A stretch of 64,000 nt of DNA from positions 242,698,166 to 242,762,165 of the forward strand of contig CM077666.1 in NCBI GenBank assembly GCA_039707655.1, in the 5' to 3' direction. Below, one piece after another: positions 21,012 through 32,200 of this stretch. The notes beneath the pieces are model-generated. The model was not told where the DNA came from and did not search any database. It worked only from the letters and a program-made list of their open reading frames with translations. This stretch comes from Elymus sibiricus. Taxonomy: Eukaryota > Streptophyta > Magnoliopsida > Poales > Poaceae. Made by a program: the position numbers and the translations under genes. Positions within the stretch are counted from its first letter, which is position 1, and every line of letters starts with the position of its first letter.

Positions 21012-22499
21012 TGATAACCCACAAGTATAGGGGGTCAATTGTAGCTTTTCGATAAATAAGAGTGTCGAACCCAACGAGGAGCTAAAGGTAGAATTAATGT
21101 CCCCTTCAAGTTCTATCGACCACCGATACAACTCTACGCACACTTAACGTTCGCTTTACCTAGAACAAGAATAAAACTACTTTGTAGGTGTAATAGGATA
21201 AGTTTGCAAGAATAAAACCAGAAGTACTGAGCGGGAATAAAACTACGAATAATTTGCAAGATAATAAAAGTTAGTTGATTAGTAGAAAGCTTTTGTAACA
21301 CAAGAGAAGGATTTGTCCCTAGGCAATCGATAACTAGTCCGGTAATCATTATTGCAATTTTATATGAGGGAAAGGCATGAGCTAACATACTTTCCATACT
21401 TGGATCATATGCACTTATGATTGGAACTCTAGCAAGCATCCGCAACTACAAAAGATCATTAAGGTAAAACCCAACCATAGCATTAAGTAACAAGTCCTCT
21501 TTACTCCCATACGCAACAACCCCCTTACTCGAGTGTAAGCTTCTGTCACTCTAGCCACCCAATATAAGCGAATCATGAACGTATTGCATGGAGGGCACCA
21601 TAGGACAGCACCAAAGTAAAACATACAATTCAAACCAATCACGATCATCAATCAACCCATAGGACAAAAAGAATCTACTCAAACATCATAGGATTGCCAC
21701 ATATCATTGGATAATAATATATAGCGTTAAGCACCATGTTTAAGTAGAGATTACAGCGGGGAGAAGAGGTGTTACACCGCTGCATAGAGGGGGAGAGAGT
21801 TGGTGTTGACGGCGGCGAAGTTGTTGATGTAGATTGTCGTCATGATGGTTGCCCCGGCGGCGCTCCGGCGCCATCGGGAGAGAGGGGGAGAGAGCCCCCC
21901 TCCTTCTTCTTCTTGCTTGGCCTCCCCCCTAGATGGGAGGAGAGTTTCCCCTCTGGTCCATGGCCACCATGGCTCCCGGAGGGCAGGAGCCCCTCCGAGA
22001 TTGGATCTCTCTCTCTCTGTTTTCTTCTCTGGTTCCCATCTGTTTTCTGGCCGAAAACCGTTTCTTATATTTCTGGAGATCCGTAACTCTGATTGGGCTG
22101 AAATTTTGAGGGGATTTTCTTCCGGATATTATCTTTCTTGCGGAGGAAGAAGGGCCCCAACCGCCTTACAGGGGCGCCACAAGCCTGCCAGGCGTGCCCA
22201 AGGTAGGGGGGCGTGCCCCTTGAGCCTGTGGGCCCCTCGGGCATCGTCTCGCGTTGATTCTTTTCCCAAAAATCACATATATTCCAAAATAAATCTCCGT
22301 AAATTTTTATCGCGTTTGGACTTCGTTTGATATGGATTTTCTGTGAAACGAAAACATGCAACAAACAGGAGCTGGCACTGGGCACTAGATCAATATGTTA
22401 GTCCAAGAAAATCATATAAATTGTTGCCAAAAGTATGTGAAAGTTGTAGAATATTGGCATGAAACAATAAAAAATGATAGATACGATGGAGACGTATCA
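21012..22499 (-). repeat. 3' LTR of the acidic-protein element
   Basis: Starts TGATAACCCACAAGTATAGG, ends GAGACGTATCA. About 37 bp shorter than its partner because of one deletion near 21589. It contains a partial inverted repeat at about 22173-22235 (GCCACAAGCCTG and CCTGTGGGCCCC). Confidence 0.92.
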
Positions 22500-22513
22500 A
22501 CATCCCCAAGCTT
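22500..22513 (-). other. polypurine tract of the acidic-protein element
   Basis: Minus strand AAGCTTGGGGATGT directly before the 3' LTR. Two near-identical copies lie inside the element at 24671-24684 and 24727-24740. Confidence 0.82.
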
Positions 22514-23284
22514 AATTCCTGCTCGTCCTCGAGTACGTAAATGATAAAAAGATAATTTTTGATGTGGAATGCTACCTAACATAATCTTGATAATATAGTC
22601 TAATCATGGCATGAATATTAAGATACGAGTGATTCAAGGCAATAGTCTATCATTTGATATTGAAAGAATAATACAAAACATGCATGTATTTCATCATTGC
22701 CATTCATAATAATGGAGCTAAAGGAAACAGCCTCTATACACTTAGTTGTGGTAAGCATGACACGCTCGTTCTTCCCTGCATAGACATATCAAATCAAGAA
22801 TACCCCGGTGCCAAACCAGGCAATTGGATCATACTTTTTAACGCGCTTCAGCATTTTCAACTTCACACAATACATGAGCGCGAGCCATGGACATAGCACT
22901 ATGGGTGGAATAGAATGCGGTGATAGGGATTAATAAGGGGAAGTCAAAAAGGAAGATAGTCTCGCATCGACGCGGCTAATCAATGGGCTATGGAGATGCC
23001 CATCAATTGATATCAATGCGAGGAGTAGGGATTGCCATGCAGCGGATGCACTAAGATCTATAAGTGTATGAAAGCTCAAACTGAAACTAAGTGGGTGTGC
23101 ATCCAAATTGCTTGCTCATGAAGACCTCGGGCATTTGAGGAAGCCCATCATCGGAATATATAAGCCAAGTTCTATAATGAAAAATTCCCACTAGTATATG
23201 AAAGTGACAACTCAGGAGACTCTCTATATGAAAAACACAGTGCTACTCTTAAGCACAAGTGTGGAAAAGGATAGTAACATTGCC

Positions 23285-23387
23285 CCTTCTCTCTTTTTCT
23301 CTCATTTTTTTGTTTTCTTTTGTTTTCTTTTTTTATGGGCTCTTTTTGGCCTCCTTTTTTTCTTTTTATTTTTATTTTTCATCCGGA
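23285..23387. repeat. polypyrimidine (T-rich) tract
   Basis: Almost only T and C on the + strand (CTTTTT, TTTTCT words), apart from a short GGGC break near 23336-23351. Purine-rich on the element strand. Confidence 0.75.
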
Positions 23388-24305
23388 GTCTCATCCCGAC
23401 TTGTGAGGGAATCATGGTCTCCATCATCCTTTCCTCACTGGGACAATGCTCTAATAATGATGATCATCACACTTTTATTTACTTACAACTCGATATTACA
23501 ACTCGACAATGCAAGATGACTCTATATGAATGCCTCTGGCAGTGTACCAGGATGTGCAATGATCTAGCGTAGCAAAGATATCAAATATCATGCTAGCTAT
23601 CTTATGATCATGCAAAGCAATATGACAATGAATGCTCAAGTCATGTATATGATGATGATGGAAGTTGCATGGCAATATATCTCGGAATGGCTATGGAAAT
23701 GCCATAATAGGTAGGTATGGTGTCTGTTTTGAGGAAGATATAAGGAGGCTTATGTGTGATAGAGCGTATCATATCATGGGGTTTGGATGCACCGGCGAAG
23801 TTTGCACCAACTCTCGAGGTGAGAAAGGGCAATGCACGGTACCGAAGAGGCTAGCAAATTGCAGAAGGGTGAGAGTGCGTATAATCCATGGACTCACATT
23901 AGTCATAAAGAACTCACATACTTATTGCAAAGCCTATTAGCCCTCGAAGCAAAGTACTACTTGCATGCCCCTAGGGAGGAGGTTGAGAGGAGTTAACCAT
24001 CGCGCGCCCCCGATCAGAACAACACAAAGACTCAATCAACGATAAATCATGCTCCGACCTCACTGCTAATGTCAGCAGCCACCACTTTACATGCGTGAGG
24101 ATTTACTTGCGTAAAGACTTACTTCCCTTAACACCATTATTAATACTCAACTTTAATTCTTTTACTAGCATGCCCCAATATTACCACCTCAATATCGCAA
24201 AACTATTGCAAGGAATCAAACATATCATGTTCAGTGATCTACAAGTTTTATGTAGGATTTTATGACTAACCATGTGAATGACCAATTCCTGTTAACTCTC
24301 TAAAT

Positions 24306-24498
24306 AGATATAAGTGAAGCATGAGAGTTTAATTCTTTCTACAAAAGACCACACTCTAATAAATATAAGTGAAGCAAAAGACCATTCTACAAATAACGGT
24401 TTTCCGAATGTAGAGAAATAGGCATCCAAACTTCAAATAATATAAGTGAAGCACATGAAGCATTCTATAAAGCCATACTCAAAAGATATAAGTGAAGC
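24306..24498. repeat. dispersed tandem motif ATATAAGTGAAGC, four copies
   Basis: Copies at about 24307, 24363, 24440 and 24485; the last two are followed by the same CATGAAGCATTCTATAAA run, so a unit of about 45-75 bp has been duplicated. Confidence 0.75.
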
Positions 24499-24670
24499 GC
24501 ATGAAGCATTCTATAAATCAACCAAGGACTATCTCATACCAGCATGGTGCATAAAATAAAAGGGAAAAATAAACACATAAGACGCTCCAAGAATTTACGC
24601 ATATCATGTGAGCAAAACAAAAACCGAGACATACCGATAATTGTCTAAGAAAGATGGGATGCCTTCCGGG

Positions 24671-24740
24671 GCATCCCCAAGCTTAGATACTTGAGTCTCC
24701 TTGAATATTTACTTGGGGTGCCTTGGGCATCCCCAAGCTT
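24671..24740 (-). other. two internal polypurine-like motifs in the acidic-protein element
   Basis: Minus strand AAGCTTGGGGATGC at 24684-24671 and 24740-24727, each 13 of 14 bases identical to the tract beside the 3' LTR (22513-22500). They lie 56 bases apart and about 2.2 kb from the true tract. Confidence 0.7.
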
Positions 24741-25662
24741 GAACCCTTTCCTCTCCTTATTCTCCTCATATCGATACCTCCTCGTTCTTCGAACACTTCA
24801 TCCACACAAAACTTAACCGAACTTTTTATTAGAGGGGTTAGTACATATAACATCAAATCCCATAATGTCCTGCTGTAACATTATTGTATAATTATAATCA
24901 ACCATTACCCACTGTATGCTATCACAATTCTATGGCTCCCAAGTCAATGGGGCTCAACAAGATTTCAAACATACGCAAATAAAGAAACTATAACAGCAAT
25001 CTGTGAAAACAGGACAGTCTGTAAAGATGCAAATGAAACATATAATTCTGTAACTCCAAAAATTCTGAAAAATTAGGAAGTAATAAATTTTTTGCATAGA
25101 ATTACTGTGTAAAAATTTCAGAATTTTTGCACGCTCCATTAAAATATGTAAATTCAAATACTACAGCAAAAGTTTCTGTTTTTGCACTGCACACACCAAA
25201 CAAGCAATTTAAACATCCTAAAGGTAAGTCTTGGCACATTATTTTTATAATACAATGGATTTGTACAAGGGGATAATTATTTTTGTTGAAAAGTTTCTAT
25301 AATCAAGATTCACATAGTTTCCATGGGCATGAACAAAGTTCAAGGATATCCCCCACTTCAACGGTGTTCGTCTTTCTCACTTTCACTTTTCTTTTTGAAA
25401 AGTTTTAGGTACCCCTCTATATTTTTTTGTTTTAAAACTTTTTAAAAGCACACAACAAAATAAAATGACTCTCTAAAACTTCCGGGTTGTCTCCCAGGCA
25501 CCTCTTTCTTTAAAGCCATTAAGCTAGGCATAAAGTGCTCAAGTAATTGATCCACCCGGATCCCAAGGTATATCAAAGCCAATTTTAATCAACAATGATT
25601 TGTAATTTAGTATTGAGCACAAAGCAACATATATCACGCAATGACAAAGTCTAACTCTCTTC

Positions 25663-26857
25663 CTATGCATCGGCAATCATAAAAAACAATTCATGCACAT
25701 CAAGTAAAGGCCAATGCATAGTATAAACAATTTCTTGCAATTTTATTGTATTGGAAACATAGAGAGGTGGAGATGCAGTTCCTCTCTCATAGTAATTGCA
25801 ATTAGGAGCAGCAAGCACATGCATATTATATTCATCAAAATCATCATGTGCAATAGTAAAATGCAACCCATCAATATAATCCTTAATAAGAGCAAACTTC
25901 TCCGATATTGGGTAGTTGGGAGAATTCAAAATGATAATAAGACTATCATGTGTGGGGTGCAATAGCAACATAAGGAACTATAGCAAGTTCATCTCCATAA
26001 GCATAATTCGTATTGGCATCATGGCCACAAGCATAGCAAGCATCAATTTTATCAAAAAGGGATATTTCAAATGAATCAAAGGGATCATAGCATTCATCCT
26101 TCGGTAAGGACGAAGGGAAATTAAACAATGTATGAGTTGAAGAGTTACTCTCATTAGAAGGTGGGCACGGGTAGCTAATCCGCTCTTCCTCCTTTTGTTC
26201 TTCGCTCTCCTCGTAATCTTTTTCATCTAATGAGCTCACAGTTTCAGCAATTTCTTCTTCCATAGGTTCCTGCAAAATATTAGTCTCTTCTTGGACGGAG
26301 ACTTTCTCAATAAACTCATCAATATTGGCATTGTATTTATAATTATCATAGCAATATTTAAGTATAGCATATTTTTCAAACCTGTAAACAACATCATCCT
26401 AATTTTCATACTTTTCAAACAAAGATTCAATTTCATAAGCACCCTTAAAAGCAACAAATTCTTCTATTTGTTCCACATCATAGTAATCATATATACCATT
26501 AGCATAAGAAGCCAAGGTTTCATTATAATTAAATTCACATGAAAAGGGAAGGTGTGGAGCTTTCATCTTAGAGCAACAAGTATAATCATATCTTAAACAT
26601 AAATTCCAAGCATACCATTGCAAATAATCAATTTGATACCATAAGAGTTTCCCTTTTTGAGACAAGCGATAATCCCTAAAGTATTCCCGTTGATCCAAAG
26701 TATCTCCCATTATCAAGTTGAATGGAGATTTATCAGGATTATCAAAGTAGTATTTAATGTTTTCCACATAACCAACATCGAGGGTTTTAGGAGGTTCCCC
26801 ATCTCCATGAGTAGCAAGTACAACTAATTTTTTTGGTATTTTGTGTTCCATATCCAT
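25663..26857 (-). pseudogene. acidic protein of unknown function, about 400 aa, one stop and one frameshift
   Basis: I do not recognise this family. The frame starts MDMEHKIPKKLVVLATHGDG at 26857, continues through a tyrosine- and tryptophan-rich part (YQIDYLQWYAWNLCL), and is cut by a TAG at 26399-26401 (probably CAG to TAG). In the same frame it goes on into a strongly acidic, glutamate-rich stretch (EEEIAETVSSLDEKDYEESE). Near 25955 the frame slips by one base into a last part ending HELFFMIADA at 25663. No zinc knuckle, DSG, YxDD or DDE motif is present. A homologous fragment (DYLQWYAW shared) lies at 28619-28815 in a related element, so the gene belongs to a family and is not a chance frame. 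Confidence 0.65.
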
Positions 26858-26980
26858 AACTAAAGATAAAGAAAAACTTAAAACAGAAAATAAAAAAAAT
26901 ACTTAGTGGAAGAGAAAATAAAAACTACTTAGTGATAAAGCAAACAAGCACACACGAGAATATTCACCCCACGCTATTGC

Positions 26981-26998
26981 TCCCCGGCAACGGTGCCA
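26981..26998 (-). other. primer-binding site, tRNA-Asp type, one mismatch
   Basis: Plus strand TCCCCGGCAACGGTGCCA, one base different from the plant tRNA-Asp 3' end. It sits 11 bases inside the 5' LTR, as in the Sabrina-like element. Confidence 0.85.
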
Positions 26999-27009
26999 GA
27001 AAAAGGTCT

Positions 27010-28532
27010 TGATAACCCACAAGTATAGGGGATCAATTGTAGCTTTTTCGATAAATAAGAGTGTCGAACCCAATGAGGAGCTAAAGGTAGAATTAATATT
27101 CCCTTCAAGTTCTATCGACCACCGATACAACTCTACGCACACTTAACATCCGCTTTACCTAGAACAAGAATAAAACTACTTTGTAGGTGTATTAGGATAA
27201 GTTTGCAAGAATAAAACTAGAAGTACTGAGCGGGAATAAAACTAGGACTAATTTGCAAGATAATAAAAGTTAGTTGATTAGTAGAAAGCTTTTGTAACAC
27301 AAGAGAAGGATTTGTCCCTAGGCAATCGATAACTAGACTGGTAATCATTATTGCAATTTTATATGAGGGAGAGGCATGAGCTAACATACTTTCCGTACTT
27401 GGATCATATGCACTTATGATTGGAACTCTAGCAAGCATCCGCAACTACCAAAGATCATTAAGGTAAAACCCAACCATAGCATTAAGTAACATGTCCTCTT
27501 TACTCCCATACGCAACAACCCCCTTACTCGGGTGTAAGCTTCTGTCACTCTAGCCACCCACTGTAAGCGAATCATGAACGTATTGCAACACCCTACAGTG
27601 GTAATCCCACACGCTTGCGCAACACGGAGGGCACCATAGTACAGCACCAAAATAAAACATACAACTCAAACCAATCACGATCATCAATCAACCCATAGGA
27701 CAAAAAGAATCTACTCAAACATCATAGGATTGCCACATATCATTGGATAATAATATATAGCATTAAGCACCATGTTTAAGTAGAGATTACAGCGGGGAGA
27801 AGAGGTGTTACACCACTGCATAGAGGGGGAGAGAGTTGGTGTTGACGGCGGCGAAGTTGTTGATGTAGATCGCCGTCACGATGGTTGCCCCGGCGGCACT
27901 GCGGCGCCACCGGGAGAGAGGGGGAGAGAGCCCCCCTCCTTCTTCTTCTTGCTTAGCCTACCCCTAGATGGGAGGAGAGTTTCCCCTCTGGTCCATGTCC
28001 GCCATGGCTCCCAGAGGGCAGGAGCCCCTCCGAGATTGGATCTCTCTCTCTGTTTTCTTCTCCGGTTCCCGTGTGTTTTCTGGCCGAAAACCATTTCTTA
28101 TATTCCCGGAGATCCGTAACTCTGATTGGGCTGAAATTTTGAGGGATTTTTTTCCGGATATTATGTTTCTTGCGGCAGAAGAAGGGCCCCAACCACCTTA
28201 CAGGGGCGCCACAAGCCTGCCAGGCGCGCCCATGGTAGGGGGTGCGCCCCTTGAGCTTGTGGGCCCCTTGGGCATCATCTCGCATTGATTCTTTTTCCCA
28301 AAAGTCACATATATTCCAAAATAAATTTTCGTAAATTTTTATCGCGTTTGGACTTCGTTTTGATATGGATTTTCTGCGAAACAAAAACATGCAACAAACA
28401 AGAGCTGGCACTGGGCACTGGATCAATATGTTAGTCCAAGAAAATCATATAAATTGTTGCCAAAAGTATGTGAAAGTTGTAGAATATTGGCATGAAACAA
28501 TCAAAACTTATAGATACGATGGAGACGTATCA
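27010..28532 (-). repeat. 5' LTR of the acidic-protein element
   Basis: Pairs with 21012-22499. It keeps a 38-bp segment near 27588-27625 that the other LTR has lost. Followed by the target duplication GGGTG. Confidence 0.92.
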
Positions 28533-28537
28533 GGGTG

Positions 28538-28618
28538 CCAGTCACCGGGGGATCTTATGTGGCCGGAGGCTATTGAACGGGCGAAGAGCTGGGTGCAGAA
28601 GATCCTAGCCTGACAGAA
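28538..28618 (-). pseudogene. copia A fragment, integrase-RT linker
   Basis: Continuation of the copia A frame across the inserted element (minus: SVRLGSSAPSSSPVQ, then a stop). At about 28618 it joins unrelated sequence of another element directly. Confidence 0.6.
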
Positions 28619-29036
28619 TCAATTTGATACCAAGCATACCATTGCAAATAATCAATTGAATCAAGTGTGTCATCTTCATCACTTGAATCATAAAGATTAT
28701 CATATTTTTCGTATATAACTTCTTCATTAGTGGGGGGAATAAAAATATCATGCTCATCAAACTCATCATCCCCAAGCTTATAACTTTGCATATCATTAGC
28801 ATCATCAATATTCATAGAAGCATACTAACAACATTGCAATCATTCTTATCATTCAGGAATTCACACCAAATATTTTGTTAAACTCTTCTTCTATCACTTC
28901 ATGAAGATTATCGGAATCCATATTTTCCAGAAAGACTTCATAGAGATAACGAAGCGCACTCAAATTCATCTTTTCTTTCAAAGAGCTTATAGCAATAGCA
29001 TTATCATCACTAGCAATTGGTTTATCATAATTACAA
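28619..29036 (-). pseudogene. acidic-protein gene remnant
   Basis: Two pieces in the minus direction. The first (29036-28854) reads without a start ATG and contains SSLKEKMNLSALRYLYEVFL then NLHEVIEEEFNKIF before a stop. The second (28815-28619) starts MNIDDANDMQSYKLGDDEFD and ends with LDSIDYLQWYAW, matching DYLQWYAW of the protein at 25663-26857. Both are rich in D and E. Function unknown; no retroviral enzyme motif. Confidence 0.55.
28766..28779 (-). other. polypurine-like motif inside the acidic ORF
   Basis: Minus strand AAGCTTGGGGATG, the same core as the tracts at 22500, 24671 and 24727 in the other element, here within coding sequence (SYKLGDDE). Confidence 0.6.
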
Positions 29037-29271
29037 TTTTTTTAAATTCCTCCTAGTGGAGAAGGACCCATATCAACTTTTTAGCAAGCGAAGATGCAAG
29101 CAAATAGAAGGCACATGGCAACACAAGTAGAGATAGTAACACAAATATTTCTGGTATTTTTAATTTTTTAGAGAAGGAGAAGGGATGAAAAAGAGAAGGC
29201 AAATAAAAGGCATATGACAAAGAAAGTAAAAACAAGCAAATGATAAATGTGAGCCAAGGCACCTGGATTGT
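29037..29271 (-). other. non-coding internal sequence left of the solo LTR
   Basis: AT- and A-rich, no frame of note. It ends with ATTGT, the target duplication of the solo LTR. Confidence 0.55.
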
Positions 29272-32200
29272 TGTAACATCCCCAGGTATTAAGCACAGTG
29301 ATCACCTCTTAATCATGCCAAGTCATCAAGTTGAATAGTGCTTGATCATCATTGCCTTATATCTCATTTCAAATTCCAATTCAAATTGCAATTCAAATTT
29401 AAAGTGAAAAATAAAAGTTGTTCAAATCCAGAAACCAAAATGTTCATAATGTTGCAAATAATACAGAGGCATTTATAAAAATAAGATCCACATTAATTAA
29501 ATTAGTTAGATGACCATAACATCATAAAACAGAACCAATACAGCCACATTTAATCCATTTTTATTTAAATAAAATTCAAATGAAATCCTATCTTCACCAA
29601 ACCAATTTCTGGTGGTAGGCAAAAATGCACTATGAATATTGGGATAGGTCACATATTTTACTAAAGTCAAATGTGGGCCATACATTTTGTAAAACAGAAA
29701 AGGAAAAGAAAAACAGAGTAGAAAAAGAAGACAAAGAAAATGGCCTGCGCGCCTGGGCCTAAGTCACCGCGCGGCCCGGCCCGACTAGGTCGTCCCCTAG
29801 CTCTCTGCTCACGCGCGCGCGCTGTCGTCGTTGCCGCACTCGCCGCGCCGGCCCCCCTGCTCGCCTGCACCCCCGCGCCCGCCCCTGGTCGCCTAACCCA
29901 TCCCCGCACCCTTCTGGATAACCCTAGCCCGCATTTCCCCTCTCCCTCGCTCTCCATCTTTTTCCCCACCCCGCCCGAAGTCGCCGCCGCCATGGCCGTG
30001 ATTTAGCACGGCCACCGCATTCCGATCGTCGCTCCGATGTGCTCAATCGCTCCGCCTGCCTCTTCTCCTTCTTCTCCGACCGCTGGACCGAGCTCTGCGT
30101 AGCCACATCGCCGGGATCGAGCTCGGAATCATCTCACTGTCGCCGGCGATCCCCGTCGTCCCCGCCCTCTGTCTGTGCTCCTAAGCCGTCGAGGGATTTC
30201 CTTAGCCGCTTGGTGAGCTCCTCCCTCTCTCCATTTCTCTCCTCGCGCCGCGTATTTCGCCGTGGCGGGCTCGCCGCCACGCCATGTTCTGTCCGCCGCC
30301 CGAGCTCGCCGCTGCCGTCGCTTCCGACCACCGCAGCCCGCGCTAGTAGCTTAGATCGACGCGGTGCATCGCACTCGTTTGGATGCAACCGAATGCGGGC
30401 GTGAAAGTACGCCGTAGCCGCCTGCCCGTAGCTCACCCGAAACCGCCATCCGCCGTCGCCATCATAGTGCTCGATTCCGGCCGCCCGCCTCGCGCCACTA
30501 GGCTAGATCGACGCGCGTTGCTCCACTCATTCGAACGCCGCCGGAATCGCCCGAAATGGTGCCCTGTGGTGGAATTCCGGGCTCGCCGGAGTTGCTCGCC
30601 GTCGCGCAAGCTCACCGGAGACTGTTCCGGCGCCGGCGTCCGACGTGGCCGGCTAGGGCCGCCCTCTGTGTCACTGACCACGGGCCCCAGTGGGTCCGTT
30701 GACTGGTCAGCGCTGACTGGGCTGAGCCAGTGAGGCTGACAGGCGGGCCCCACCGCTTAAACGAATTTTTAAAATAAATAAAACGTTAATTAAATCAGTT
30801 AATTAAATTAATTAGTTAATCACTCACTGACTAATGGGCCCCACCTAGCTAATTAACCTGTTAATTAGATTAGTTAGCCCACTGTCTATGACAGGTGGGC
30901 CCCGCAGGTCAGAGTTGACTGGTCAGCGCCCCTGTTGACTGCTGACGTCACCTCTACGTCATGCTGACGTCAGCCGACACTGTTTCGGATAATGTTGAAT
31001 TAAATAATTAAAATAATTCCAGAAATTAATAAAAACTTTAGAAAATCATATCTTTTAAACCGTAACTCGGATTAAAATAATTTATATATGAAAAACGATC
31101 AGAAAAATATGACGATTCCGAATATGCACTCCGTTCATCTGTCAGGTGCCCCTAACTACCTAAACATGGAACCATCCCCTCCGGTTCATCTGTCTGACAG
31201 ACGTCCGAAACCGGGAAAACGTTCCAGTTAATTCCCCCTTCACCTGTATCGTGTAGTACTACGATAGGTCACCCCTCGAATAGCGTGCTGCCCTGCCATA
31301 CATCTGTGTTTGCATTTGTTGCTTGTATTTATTATTTCTTCCCCCCTCTTCTCTCCGATAGACCCCGAGACCGACGCTGCCCCTGTGACCGACTACATCC
31401 CCGACGACCCGTCCTTTTCAGCAGAGCAACCAGGCAAGCAACCCCCCTTGACGCATACCTATATCACCTATTCTTTCTCCCTCCTGCTTGCATTAGAATT
31501 TGTTGATGTTATTGTTTTATCCTATTCTGATGCATAGCCTGTTCTTGTAACCGTTATTGATACCTGCCTGTTATCCTAAACTGCTTAGTATAGGTTGGAT
31601 GTTAAACATCTGTGGCCTCTCTCCTTTGCTGTAGTTGCTCCGCTTTAGTATCTGTGCCCCGATCGAATGATCGTCGGCTGAAAACAACACATCACCACAC
31701 ACCCCCTAAGTTGCTCGACTCTGCAGAGCTGGCATCGAGTGCCGAGGGTGACACCTCTTATCTCACTTTCGATGGTGTCTCTGTAGAATAGCTACCCGGA
31801 TGTGTGTTAACGAGGGTGATTCCTCTTTTGTCACTTCCGATAAAGCTTCCGTCGTGTAACTTCTCGAGTGGGAATCAATCGAGGGTGATTCCTCAGATTC
31901 TTACCCGATACTTGGACACACAGTTACCTTGGCCTTTGTCGCAGGCGGGTCCACCTCGAGAGGTACCCGCGGGGAAAGGAAAAAGTCAGGCTGGCCCCAA
32001 GGGTGCCCGCGAGAGAACAATGCTAAAGTCGGGTAAGCACTAAGAGTACCCGCGAGTGTTATCAAGTCGGAGCGACAGGTAGTCTGTTCGTCTCTGCGAG
32101 TTACTAAATACGCCTAACGGAACTGGGTATTTGATCTGAGTTGGCCAATGACCTATACGCACTACCACCACATGGGATAATGGTTTAATGGGGCCCTCTA

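Larger units (their letters stand above)
22514..25662 (-). other. 3.1-kb non-coding internal stretch of the acidic-protein element
   Basis: No frame on either strand gives a recognisable protein. It holds a polypyrimidine tract (about 23285-23387), a spaced ATATAAGTGAAGC repeat (24306-24498) and two polypurine-like motifs (24671 and 24727). The rest is AT-rich sequence without visible structure. Confidence 0.7.
21012..28532 (-). mobile_element. complete non-autonomous LTR element coding an acidic protein, 7.52 kb
   Basis: LTRs of 1488 bp (21012-22499) and 1523 bp (27010-28532), flanked by GGGTG on both sides. In element direction (minus): 5' LTR, tRNA-Asp primer site (26981-26998), a decayed ORF for an acidic protein (26857-25663), 3.1 kb of non-coding repeats, polypurine tract, 3' LTR. 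No gag, protease, RT or integrase motif is seen. Its LTR ends match those of the Sabrina-like element for 26 bases at one end and 22 at the other, although the LTR bodies differ. It may be what is called Fatima or Sumana type in Triticeae; I could not confirm the name. Confidence 0.9.
19800..28618 (-). mobile_element. Ty1/copia retrotransposon A, internal fragment, split by a 7.5-kb insertion
   Basis: RT coding sequence at 19800-21011 continues after the inserted element at 28538-28618 (the target duplication GGGTG is at 21007-21011 and 28533-28537). Its left end is where copia B inserted, and its right end at about 28618 changes abruptly into a different element with no LTR, so the element is truncated there. 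Only the stretch from the integrase-RT linker to the RT end is left. Confidence 0.8.

Noticed and set aside
21842..22330. Open frame of 162 codons in an LTR, also seen at 27805-28119
   Set aside because: It is LTR sequence of the acidic-protein element, not maintained between the two LTRs, with a composition-driven R, P and S content.
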